A stretch of DNA of 5,393 nt from DATACN01 sp038215095 (GCA_038215095.1 JBBQRG010000120.1:1-5393), one strand, 5' to 3'; numbered from the stretch's first letter, positions 1-5,393 are shown. Notes: generated from the letters alone by a model not told the origin. Numbers and translations: made by a program.

Positions 1-331
1 TCGAGACCCACTCGCAGGCCACGTGGGCGCCGCCCAGCTGCGCCACCGAGTCGTCGCCGTAGCCCAGGAAGATGCGCTCGTAGAGCTTGCGCGCGCGCTC
101 GCCCTCGGCTCCGTCGAAGGACGCGGAGGCCGCTGAATCGGCGTCGGCCGCGAACTCGTCGAGGTAGAGCCTGCGCAGCGTGCCCTGATAGCGCGAGTAG
201 CGCGCGAACAGCGCTCCCTTGACCGTCTCCGGCAGGTTCACGAGCGCGAACACGGGCCGATCGAGGTTCGTGAAATGGGGCTCGAGGAGGGCTGTTTCCT
301 CGGGGCTGAAGCTCTCGACCGGGTACTCCAT
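1..331 (-). CDS. ThyX-like (FAD-dependent thymidylate synthase family) protein, N-terminal part only
   Basis: Only the first 110 codons are present; the gene continues past the left edge. The product begins MEYPVESFSPEE. It carries a segment FTNLDRPVFALVNLPE (residues 20-35), then GALFARYSRYQGTLRRLYLDEF split around residues 39-60, then a YGDDSVAQLGGAHVACE block (about 91-107). From memory, this order is typical of the long proteins annotated as FAD-dependent thymidylate synthase in actinobacteria and some thermophiles, which seem to contain two Thy1-like halves. True ThyX makes dTMP from dUMP using FAD, NADPH and methylene-tetrahydrofolate in the cytoplasm. The canonical ThyX signature (RHR, seven residues, then S) is not visible in this part, so catalysis cannot be judged here. 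ATG at 331 is chosen; an in-frame TTG at 352 is an alternative, and neither has a clear Shine-Dalgarno. It lies 31 nt downstream of the phosphatase gene on the same strand and is probably co-transcribed with it. Confidence 0.68.
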   Translation of the reverse strand, partial: MEYPVESFSPEETALLEPHFTNLDRPVFALVNLPETVKGALFARYSRYQGTLRRLYLDEFAADADSAASASFDGAEGERARKLYERIFLGYGDDSVAQLGGAHVACEWVS

Positions 332-362
332 CGCGGGTCGGCCAGCGTACAACGGGGCCCGG

Positions 363-2018
363 TCAGGCCAGGCGGCGGTCGAGCACCCGCTCCAGCCGCG
401 ACTCGCCCTCGTCCCCCTCGGGCACCGCCTTCTCGATGCGCAGGTCGATGCGGCGGCCTTCGACCGTGAGCACGCCGTACTGGTTGTCGAACCAGGGACC
501 GCCGCCGGTCAGCCGCCAGCGGACCGGCGGGTCATCGACGCCCGCCGAGCGCCTCAAGAGGCGGGTGATCGCCTCGGTCGGCCGCTTGGTCATCGCGCGG
601 ATCACCGAGCGCTCCATCGTGTTGAGCGGGTTGCGGAAGGGGGAGCAGACCGCCTGCCAGACCGAGCTCTTGGCGCAGGTCCCGCGCGGAAAGGCCAGCT
701 CGGCGAGGTAGGCGTGGTGCACGTCGCCGGACAGCGTGACGATCGAGGCCGGCGCGTCGCCGCGCTCGCCCGCGGCGATCGCGCGCTGCAGCTCGGAGAG
801 CTTCAGGAACGAGTCGTAGAAGGCCGCCCAGTGCTCCAGGTCCTGCGCCTGGCGCAGCTTCTCGCCGGGCCCCTTCATCGCCTCGCCCCAGGCGCCGCCG
901 CAGACCGCCTCGTTCCAGGCCTCCAGGTTGTGCAGCGCAGGCGTGAGCAGGTACGGCAGCGAGGTCGCGAGCAGCAGGTGGTCGAAGCCGCCCGTCGCGT
1001 GCTCCTCGATCCAGCTCCACTCCTCGTCGTCCACCATCCTGCGGCTGCCCTCGTCCAACACGCGGCCCGCGCGCGAGTCCATCACCACGATGCGCGTGTG
1101 GCCCAGGTCGCGGCAGTAGCTCCAGCGCGCGCCGTCGGTCGTGCGGTCCGCCTCGTAGGCGAACTCGGCCAGCATCTCCGCGACGTCGCTGTCGGCGGCC
1201 TTGACCCGCTGGAGCAGCTCGTCCTCGGCCTGCGCCTCCGGGTTCAGGTTCCCGATGTGCTGGTAGACCCAGTACGACATCAGCGCCGCCACGATGTGCT
1301 CGTTCCACCAGTGGTGCGTGCGCGCCTCCTCGACCCACGCCTTCGACGTGTTCCAGTCGTCGTGCACGTCGTGGTCGTCGAAGATCATCGCCGACGACAC
1401 CACCGACAGCAGCCAGCGGATCGACGGCTCGGACCAGGCCTCGTGGTAGAGGCGCGCGTACTCCTCGTAGTCCACCACGCGCTCGCCGGGCTCTTCGCCG
1501 GGGTCCCGGCGCTGCTCGATGAAGGCGCTCGTGGCCGGCGACACCTCGTCCGCGTACACCTGGTCCCCCAGCAGCAGCAGCACGTCGGGCCAGTCGTCCG
1601 GCTCGTGCCCGCGCATCCGGTGCGATAGCGAGCGAAGCGAGTCAACCTCGCGGCCGCGATCGTCCTCGTCCTTCTTCAGCGCGTACGGGGGCTTGTGTGG
1701 CACCGTCACGCGGCAGGAGCCGAACACGATCTCGAGCGGCCGCTCCTTCGGGTAGGTGCGGAAGCTGCTCGGCGGGAACGGGGAGTCCGGCTCCGGCCAG
1801 GCGCGCTCGCCGTCCAGCAGCAGCTCGTACTCGTAACGCGTGCCCGGCTCGAGGTCCGTCGCGGTCACGAGCGCGTAGTGGTGGTCGTGAATGCGGAAGG
1901 TCCGCCCGCTCGAGCCGAGCACCTCCACCTCGCAGTCTTGGTCGGTCTCGACCCAGAACACCGCCTCGTGCTCGCTCACGAAGCGGAGCAACGGTCCGAG
2001 CACGAGCGAGGCGGGCAC
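363..2018 (-). CDS. PhoD-like alkaline phosphatase D family metallophosphatase
   Basis: A 551-residue protein with the PhoD layout: a small beta-rich N-terminal domain (about 5-90, with VFWVETD near 20-26), then a metallophosphatase domain. Visible motifs are FGSCR (99-103), LLLLGDQVYADE (147-158), FDDHDVHDDWN (213-223), VVMDSR (311-316) and SGDVHH (430-435). Cys102, Asp152 and Tyr155 match the Cys, Asp and Tyr that bind iron in Bacillus subtilis PhoD, with the same Asp-to-Tyr spacing, so an iron/calcium phosphomonoesterase or phosphodiesterase is likely. The substrate is unknown. Unlike classical secreted PhoD there is no Tat or Sec signal: the N-terminus goes straight into the first domain, so I infer a cytoplasmic enzyme. 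The start is GTG at 2018, 6 nt after a TAGGTT hexamer and without a Shine-Dalgarno, suggesting a leaderless mRNA; GTG at codon 6 (2003) is the alternative. It diverges from the proline dehydrogenase gene and precedes the ThyX-like gene. Confidence 0.9.
   Translation of the reverse strand: MPASLVLGPLLRFVSEHEAVFWVETDQDCEVEVLGSSGRTFRIHDHHYALVTATDLEPGTRYEYELLLDGERAWPEPDSPFPPSSFRTYPKERPLEIVFGSCRVTVPHKPPYALKKDEDDRGREVDSLRSLSHRMRGHEPDDWPDVLLLLGDQVYADEVSPATSAFIEQRRDPGEEPGERVVDYEEYARLYHEAWSEPSIRWLLSVVSSAMIFDDHDVHDDWNTSKAWVEEARTHHWWNEHIVAALMSYWVYQHIGNLNPEAQAEDELLQRVKAADSDVAEMLAEFAYEADRTTDGARWSYCRDLGHTRIVVMDSRAGRVLDEGSRRMVDDEEWSWIEEHATGGFDHLLLATSLPYLLTPALHNLEAWNEAVCGGAWGEAMKGPGEKLRQAQDLEHWAAFYDSFLKLSELQRAIAAGERGDAPASIVTLSGDVHHAYLAELAFPRGTCAKSSVWQAVCSPFRNPLNTMERSVIRAMTKRPTEAITRLLRRSAGVDDPPVRWRLTGGGPWFDNQYGVLTVEGRRIDLRIEKAVPEGDEGESRLERVLDRRLA
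1630..1641. repeat. 12-nt mirror repeat inside the phosphatase gene
   Basis: The 12 bases gagcgaagcgag read the same forwards and backwards on one strand (a mirror repeat, not an inverted repeat). They sit in a wider run of gcga units (1622-1641). On the coding strand they contribute to DSLRSL in the phosphatase, between the N-terminal domain and the GDQVYAD metal motif. The repeat is read directly from the sequence; any role is unknown. Confidence 0.5.
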
Positions 2019-2024
2019 GCGGGC

Positions 2025-2030
2025 AACCTA
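2025..2030 (-). promoter_or_regulatory. Candidate -10 box for the phosphatase gene (leaderless)
   Basis: Read on the minus strand this is TAGGTT, fitting the TANNNT pattern of actinobacterial -10 elements. Six bases separate it from the GTG start at 2018, so transcription would begin at or next to the start codon. There is no good -35 match; the only CTGACT-like hexamer upstream lies 24 nt away, too far for a normal spacer. It overlaps the opposite-strand -10 candidate at 2029-2030. Confidence 0.4.
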
Positions 2031-2034
2031 TTCT
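2029..2034 (+). promoter_or_regulatory. Candidate -10 box for the proline catabolism genes (leaderless)
   Basis: The hexamer TATTCT matches TATAAT at four of six positions, including the first TA and final T. Six bases separate it from GTG at 2041, placing the expected transcription start on the start codon, and no Shine-Dalgarno is visible. No -35 hexamer is evident in the phosphatase coding DNA upstream. This is the only AT-richer stretch near the gene start. Confidence 0.45.
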
Positions 2035-2040
2035 TTTGGC

Positions 2041-3414
2041 GTGCTCGAGGAGGAAGTCAGGCGAGTCGGTGACGCACTGGCCGGCTCGTTCCCGTCCGGA
2101 GCGCGGCACCCGCTGCGCGCGCTCGATGCGAAGGCGATGGAGTTCGCCGAGGGCGACCAGGAGCTGCGCGCCGCGCTCTTTCGCCTCGTGGACGTGACCC
2201 CGGCCTGCCGCTCGCTCGACGACCTGGCGCGGCACCTCATCGGCTACCTGGAGGAGGTCGAGGACCAGCCGCCGCCGCTGGCCGCCGCCATGCGCGTGTC
2301 GGGCTCGGCCCCGGGGCGCCGCGCGCTCGGCGCCGCGGCCACGGCGGGCGTGCGCCACATGGCCCACCGCTTCATCGTGGGGGAGTCGCCGCGCGCCGCG
2401 CTGCGCGCGATCGAGGGCCAGTGGCGCGACGGCATCGGCACCTCGCTCGACCTGCTCGGCGAGGCCACCGTCACGCGCGAGGAGGCGGATCGCTACGCGG
2501 CGCGCTGCGACGAGGCCTTCCGCACGCTGGCCGAGGCGGCGGAGAGCTGGCCCGGGCGGCCGCTGCTCGAGCAGGACTCCTCCGGCCCGATCGCGCGCGT
2601 GAACGTGTCGGTCAAGGTCACCGCCCTCACGCCGCTGATCCGGCCCGAGGCGCCGGAGGTGGGCCGCGACGACGCCGCCACGCGAATGCGACCGCTGCTG
2701 CGCAGCGCCAAGGAGCTGGGAGCGCACCTGCACGTGGACATGGAGTCGGTCGACTCGCTCGAGACCACCGAGGACCTGATCTTCGAGCTGCTCGATGAGC
2801 CGGAGTTCCGCGACGGCCCCTCCGTCGGGCTCGTGCTCCAGGCCTACCTGCGCGAGTCCCCCGACCAGCTCGAGCGCGTGCTCGCGTGGGCGCGCTCCAG
2901 CGAACGCACGCCGCCGGTCACGATCCGGCTCGTCAAGGGGGCCTACTGGGACCACGAGATCGTGGAGGCGCGCCAGCACGGCTGGAGCTCGCCCGTGTTC
3001 GAGGACAAGGCCGACTGCGACCGCAACTTCGAATCGCTCACCCGCGCGCTGATAGACAGCCTGCGCACCCGGCCAAGCCGGGCGCTTGGCGAACGGCGCG
3101 ACACCCGCCCTCTCATCCGGGTGGCGATCGCCTCCCACAACCTGCGCTCGGTCTCGCACGCGATCGCCTACCAGCGCCAGAGCGGCGGCGACGAGCGCGA
3201 CCTGGAGCTGCAGGTGCTGCGCGGCCTCGGCGACGAGCTGGCGCAGGCGCTCGCGAAGCAGGGCCTGCGCGTGCGCAGCTACTGCCCGGTGGGGGACCTC
3301 GTCGCCGGCATGGCTTACCTGGTGCGCCGCCTGTTGGAAAACACCGCCAATGAATCCTTTCTCGCGGACTGGCGTGGTGGCGCCACCCTCGATGATCTCC
3401 TGGCGGCGCCATAA
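2041..3414 (+). CDS. Proline dehydrogenase (PutA-type PRODH domain, stand-alone)
   Basis: A 457-residue flavoenzyme that oxidises L-proline to delta-1-pyrroline-5-carboxylate and passes electrons via FAD to the quinone pool. The sequence resembles the PRODH core of bifunctional PutA more than short monofunctional enzymes. Helical N-terminal arm about 1-180, then barrel motifs NVSVKVTAL (188-196, Lys192), HVDME (231-235, Asp233), LQAY (266-269), RLVKGAYWD (296-304), SHN (365-367, His366), YCPVG (414-418) and YLVRRLLENTAN (426-437, with Arg429, Arg430 and Glu433). By family knowledge these correspond to the FAD- and proline-binding residues of E. coli PutA (Lys329, Asp370, Arg431, His487, Arg555, Arg556). 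There is no ribbon-helix-helix DNA-binding domain, so it should not repress its own gene as E. coli PutA does. GTG 2041 is chosen because the frame upstream, open to 1891, lies inside the opposite phosphatase gene. Residues about 342-357 look like a small insertion. It ends in TAA, in the same frame as the next enzyme. Confidence 0.92.
   Translation: MLEEEVRRVGDALAGSFPSGARHPLRALDAKAMEFAEGDQELRAALFRLVDVTPACRSLDDLARHLIGYLEEVEDQPPPLAAAMRVSGSAPGRRALGAAATAGVRHMAHRFIVGESPRAALRAIEGQWRDGIGTSLDLLGEATVTREEADRYAARCDEAFRTLAEAAESWPGRPLLEQDSSGPIARVNVSVKVTALTPLIRPEAPEVGRDDAATRMRPLLRSAKELGAHLHVDMESVDSLETTEDLIFELLDEPEFRDGPSVGLVLQAYLRESPDQLERVLAWARSSERTPPVTIRLVKGAYWDHEIVEARQHGWSSPVFEDKADCDRNFESLTRALIDSLRTRPSRALGERRDTRPLIRVAIASHNLRSVSHAIAYQRQSGGDERDLELQVLRGLGDELAQALAKQGLRVRSYCPVGDLVAGMAYLVRRLLENTANESFLADWRGGATLDDLLAAP
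3068..3090. repeat. Overlapping inverted repeats inside the proline dehydrogenase gene
   Basis: Two alternative hairpins share bases. cccggc (3068-3073) pairs with gccggg (3077-3082) across a 3-nt loop; gccaag (3072-3077) pairs with cttggc (3085-3090) across a 7-nt loop. They cannot form together. The DNA encodes an Arg-rich stretch (about residues 342-353) between the alpha-helix after KADCDRNF and the conserved RVAIASHN strand. The pairing is read directly; a biological role is not shown. Confidence 0.5.
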
Positions 3415-3418
3415 ATAG

Positions 3419-3511
3419 ATGGCAAAGCGCGTTCCTTATCGCGTGGCGCCCTCGGCCTGTCTGCCCGCGGCCACACGCGCCCCCTACTCGGGACGGTGGT
3501 TCTTCGGATGA
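3419..3511 (+). CDS. Possible 30-codon small ORF between the two proline enzymes
   Basis: ATG at 3419 begins 4 nt after the proline dehydrogenase TAA and is preceded directly by an in-frame TAG. The frame stays open for 30 codons and its TGA (3509-3511) overlaps the ATG at 3508 as ATGA, the usual sign of translational coupling. The peptide begins MAKRVPYRV and ends SGRWFFG. It is basic (one Lys, four Arg, no Asp or Glu) and has four prolines. Against it: there is no Shine-Dalgarno, all three forward frames are open across this GC-rich spacer, and third-position G/C (about 22 of 30 codons) is lower than in the flanking genes. No family is recognised. It could be a coupling or leader peptide, or chance. 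Confidence 0.3.
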   Translation: MAKRVPYRVAPSACLPAATRAPYSGRWFFG

Positions 3512-5073
3512 CTCTCTCTGAGTTCTCCAACGAGCCGATCTTGGAGCTGCGGCGGGCTCCCGCCCGGGAGTCGCTGTTGGAGGCGCTGCGGTCGCTGGAT
3601 GCGCGGTTGCCCCTGTCGGTGCCGCTGTTGGTCGGCGGAGAGCAGGGCGGGGCGGAGGGGCTCGACTCGACCGACCCCGGCACGCCGTCGCGCCTGGTGG
3701 CGCGGGCCGGTGTCGCGGGCGAGGACGATGCGCGGGCCGCTGTCGAGGCCGCCCAGCGCGGCTTCCGCGACTGGGGCTCGCGTCCGGCCGAGGAGCGCGC
3801 CCGGGTGCTGCAGGGCGCGGCGGCGATTCTCCGGGAGCGGCGGCTCGAGCTGGCCGCGCTTCAGGTGCGGGAGTGCGCCAAGCCGTGGGCGGAGGCGGAC
3901 GCCGACGTGTGCGAGGCGATCGACTTCCTCGAGTACTACGCGCGCGGGGCGATCGCGCTGGAGCGGGGGCCGGAGCTGGTTCAAATCGCCGGGGAGCGCA
4001 ACACCATGCGGTATGCGCCGCGCGGGGTGGCTGCGGTGATCGCGCCGTGGAACTTCCCGCTGGCGATCCCCACGGGCATGACGGCGGCCGCGCTGGCGGC
4101 CGGCAACGCCGTGGTGCTGAAGCCGGCGGAGCAGTCGCCGGCCAGCGCATTCATGCTCGTGCAGGCGCTGCGGGAGGCCGGGGTGCCCCCGGACGCGCTG
4201 TCGCTGCTGCCCGGCTACGGCGAGGCGGGGGCGGCGCTGGTGCGCGACCCGCGCGTGCACCTGATCGCGTTCACGGGGTCGGGTGCCGTGGGCCTCGAGA
4301 TCGTGCGTAGCGCGGCCGAGACCCCGGAGGGTCAGGGCCACGTGAAGCGCGTGGTGGCCGAGATGGGCGGGAAGAACTGCGTGATCGTGGACTCCGACGC
4401 CGACCTCGACGAGGTCGTTCCCGGGGTGGTGCACTCGGCCTTCGGCTACGCCGGCCAGAAGTGCTCAGCCGCGGCGCGGGTGCTGGCGCACGAGGCAGTG
4501 GCCGACACCCTGGCGGAACGCCTGGCGGGCGCGGTGGCCACGCTGCGTGTGGGACAGGCCGAGAGCTACGACACCGACGTGCCTCCCGTGATCGAGCAGG
4601 AGTCGCAGGAGCGCGTTCGCCGCTATGCCGAGCTGGCCGAGCGGGAGGGCCGCCTGCTGGCGGGCGGCGAGACGCCCGCCGAGGGCTGGTTCTGCAGTCC
4701 GTCGGTGGCCAGCGGCCTCCCCGCCGGGTCGGCAGTGCTGGAGGAGGAGATCTTCGGCCCGCTGCTGGCGGTCGAGAGCGTGCCGAGCGTTGAGGCCGCC
4801 TGCGACATCGTCGACGCGCTGCCGTTCGGGCTCACCGGAGGTTTGTTCTCGCGCAACCCGGACACAGTCGCCTACGTGACGCGGCGAACGCCGGTCGGCA
4901 ACCTCTACGTGAACCGCGACATCACGGGCGCGATGGTGGGCCGCCAACCGTTCGGCGGGAACCGCCTCTCAGGCGTCGGATCCAAGGCCGGCGGCCCCGA
5001 CTACCTGTTCCAGTTCGCTGAGCCGCGTGTAGTTACTGAGAACACAATGCGCCACGGACTCGTGGTCGACTAA
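3508..5073 (+). CDS. L-glutamate gamma-semialdehyde (P5C) dehydrogenase, aldehyde dehydrogenase family
   Basis: A 521-residue NAD-dependent aldehyde dehydrogenase catalysing the second step of proline catabolism, glutamate semialdehyde (from P5C) to glutamate. The N-terminal FSNEP (6-10) is the motif that opens the P5C dehydrogenase half of PutA. Visible family motifs are APWNFP (179-184, with the oxyanion Asn182), LKPAE (204-208), FTGSGAVG (255-262), EMGGKN (285-290, base Glu285), GQKCSA (316-321, nucleophile Cys319) and EEEIFGP (412-418). The C-terminal NRDITGAMVGRQPFGG (469-484) is characteristic of P5C dehydrogenases. All catalytic residues are intact. ATG 3508 is chosen because it overlaps a possible upstream small ORF; GTG 3496 is an alternative in the same frame, and no strong Shine-Dalgarno decides between them. 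It lies 93 nt after proline dehydrogenase with no obvious promoter of its own, so it is very likely co-transcribed. Confidence 0.93.
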   Translation: MTLSEFSNEPILELRRAPARESLLEALRSLDARLPLSVPLLVGGEQGGAEGLDSTDPGTPSRLVARAGVAGEDDARAAVEAAQRGFRDWGSRPAEERARVLQGAAAILRERRLELAALQVRECAKPWAEADADVCEAIDFLEYYARGAIALERGPELVQIAGERNTMRYAPRGVAAVIAPWNFPLAIPTGMTAAALAAGNAVVLKPAEQSPASAFMLVQALREAGVPPDALSLLPGYGEAGAALVRDPRVHLIAFTGSGAVGLEIVRSAAETPEGQGHVKRVVAEMGGKNCVIVDSDADLDEVVPGVVHSAFGYAGQKCSAAARVLAHEAVADTLAERLAGAVATLRVGQAESYDTDVPPVIEQESQERVRRYAELAEREGRLLAGGETPAEGWFCSPSVASGLPAGSAVLEEEIFGPLLAVESVPSVEAACDIVDALPFGLTGGLFSRNPDTVAYVTRRTPVGNLYVNRDITGAMVGRQPFGGNRLSGVGSKAGGPDYLFQFAEPRVVTENTMRHGLVVD

Positions 5074-5078
5074 ATCAT

Positions 5079-5111
5079 CCGCGCGCACTCGGCCGAGCCG
5101 AGTGCTTGCGG
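5079..5111 (+). terminator. Strong intergenic hairpin without a T-tract
   Basis: An 8-bp perfect stem (gcactcgg 5085-5092 with ccgagtgc 5098-5105) closes a 5-nt loop. It is extended below one mismatch by five more pairs (5079-5083 with 5107-5111, one of them G-U). It starts 5 nt after the P5C dehydrogenase stop. No run of T follows, so it is not a classical intrinsic terminator. It may be a weak terminator, an mRNA 3'-end stabiliser, or a structure that partly hides the ribosome site that follows at once. Confidence 0.5.
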
Positions 5112-5113
5112 CA

Positions 5114-5120
5114 AAGGAGA
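5114..5120 (+). promoter_or_regulatory. Shine-Dalgarno site of the membrane-protein gene
   Basis: The bases aaggaga, with an AGGAG core at 5115-5119, end 5 nt before ATG 5125. This is the clearest Shine-Dalgarno site in the window and it fixes the start. It lies 2 nt beyond the foot of the upstream hairpin. Confidence 0.8.
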
Positions 5121-5124
5121 CAAC

Positions 5125-5393
5125 ATGATCGGAGCAATCATCCTCGGCATAGTCGCCGGGTTCATAGGCAAGGCACTGATGCCCGGCAAGGACCCGGGTG
5201 GCTTTTTCGTGACCATCCTGATCGGGCTCGCCGGCTCGCTGATCGGCTTCTTCATCTTCACCAGCCTGCTCGGTATCGGCGACAACGACAAGTTCGACCT
5301 CGGCGGCCTGCCGGGCGCGATCATCGGCACGATGATCCTGCTGTTCGCCTACCGCAAGATCGTGGGCGACCAGCGGCACGTCGAGCCGGGAGC
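5125..5393 (+). CDS. GlsB/YeaQ/YmgE-type stress-response membrane protein (incomplete at right edge)
   Basis: 89 codons are present with no stop before the window ends; family members are usually about 80-100 residues, so little is missing. Three hydrophobic segments are visible: about 2-18, 27-50 and 61-76. Glycine-rich helix patterns (GIVAGFIGKALMPG near the N-terminus, GLAGSLIGFF in the second helix, GLPGAIIGTMILLFAYRK in the third) are those of the transglycosylase-associated/GlsB family of small inner-membrane proteins. The family is linked to general, acid or envelope stress; the molecular role is not known and the old transglycosylase name is not supported by an active site. The start is secured by the Shine-Dalgarno site. 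It is on the same strand as the proline genes but separated from them by a hairpin, so it may be transcribed separately or by readthrough. No promoter is clearly visible. Confidence 0.85.
   Translation, partial: MIGAIILGIVAGFIGKALMPGKDPGGFFVTILIGLAGSLIGFFIFTSLLGIGDNDKFDLGGLPGAIIGTMILLFAYRKIVGDQRHVEPG

Noticed and set aside
344..349. TACGCT on the minus strand as a -10 box for the ThyX-like gene
   Set aside because: It fits TANNNT but is common by chance, lacks a -35 and lies 31 nt behind a same-strand gene; shared transcription is simpler.
219..1628. 469-codon plus-strand open frame opposite the phosphatase and ThyX-like genes
   Set aside because: The product is a low-complexity Arg/Val/Leu/His-rich chain with no motifs, and it mirrors the third-position G/C bias of the real minus-strand phosphatase, whose catalytic motifs are intact.
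1891..2040. ATG 1891 as the start of proline dehydrogenase (50 extra residues)
   Set aside because: The extension lies wholly inside the divergent phosphatase coding region and looks like its antisense; the PRODH-like helical arm begins after GTG 2041.
1642..3159. 505-codon minus-strand open frame across the proline dehydrogenase and phosphatase 5' ends
   Set aside because: It is antisense to two well-supported genes, rich in Arg/Ala/Gly, with no domain features; such shadows are common in GC-rich DNA.
3440..3479. Imperfect inverted repeat (cgcgtg with cacgcg-like arm) in the proline operon spacer as a terminator
   Set aside because: Only six continuous pairs with a loop of nearly 30 nt and no T-tract; expected by chance in such GC-rich sequence.
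3484..4434. Long minus-strand open frame opposite P5C dehydrogenase (also the one at 3113-4150)
   Set aside because: Both are shadows of an intact aldehyde dehydrogenase; the products have the His/Arg- or Pro/Arg-rich composition of antisense frames.
4969..5379. 136-codon minus-strand open frame at the right edge (also 5070-5330)
   Set aside because: It opposes the membrane-protein gene, which has a strong Shine-Dalgarno and clear transmembrane pattern; the antisense product has no recognisable features.

Overview
The window is GC-rich, gene-dense bacterial DNA with little intergenic space. Its traits are strong G/C preference at third codon positions, GTG starts, putative leaderless promoters with TANNNT -10 boxes, a long-form ThyX-like protein and a PutA-type proline pathway. 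Together they suggest a high-GC actinobacterium, possibly of the Thermoleophilia/Solirubrobacterales type. That placement is inferred from general resemblance, not from a marker gene.

Layout. On the minus strand, from about 2018 leftwards, lie a PhoD-like metallophosphatase (363-2018) and, 31 nt after its stop, the first 110 codons of a ThyX-like protein that runs off the left edge (1-331). On the plus strand, diverging from the same 22-nt gap, lie a proline dehydrogenase (2041-3414) and a delta-1-pyrroline-5-carboxylate (P5C) dehydrogenase (3508-5073). After a strong hairpin (5079-5111) and a good Shine-Dalgarno site comes a small GlsB/YeaQ/YmgE-type three-helix membrane protein (5125 to the right edge, incomplete). 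There is no gene-free stretch above 300 bases. I found no tRNA, rRNA, CRISPR array, transposase or phage gene.

How the genes work together. The two plus-strand enzymes catalyse the two steps of proline catabolism: proline to P5C (with FAD), then glutamate semialdehyde to glutamate (with NAD). Each resembles one half of the bifunctional PutA protein. The two halves lie in the same reading frame, separated by one TAA and a 93-nt spacer without another stop in that frame. The spacer also holds a possible 30-codon ORF whose stop overlaps the P5C dehydrogenase start as ATGA. The phosphatase and ThyX-like genes probably share a transcript, but I see no functional link between them or to proline use.

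The most notable regulatory observation is the 22-nt divergent gap. It holds two TANNNT hexamers on opposite strands that overlap by two bases, each exactly 6 nt from a GTG start. This is the arrangement expected of a compact bidirectional promoter producing two leaderless mRNAs. No wholly new system is evident; the genes belong to known families, and the interest lies in how they are arranged.
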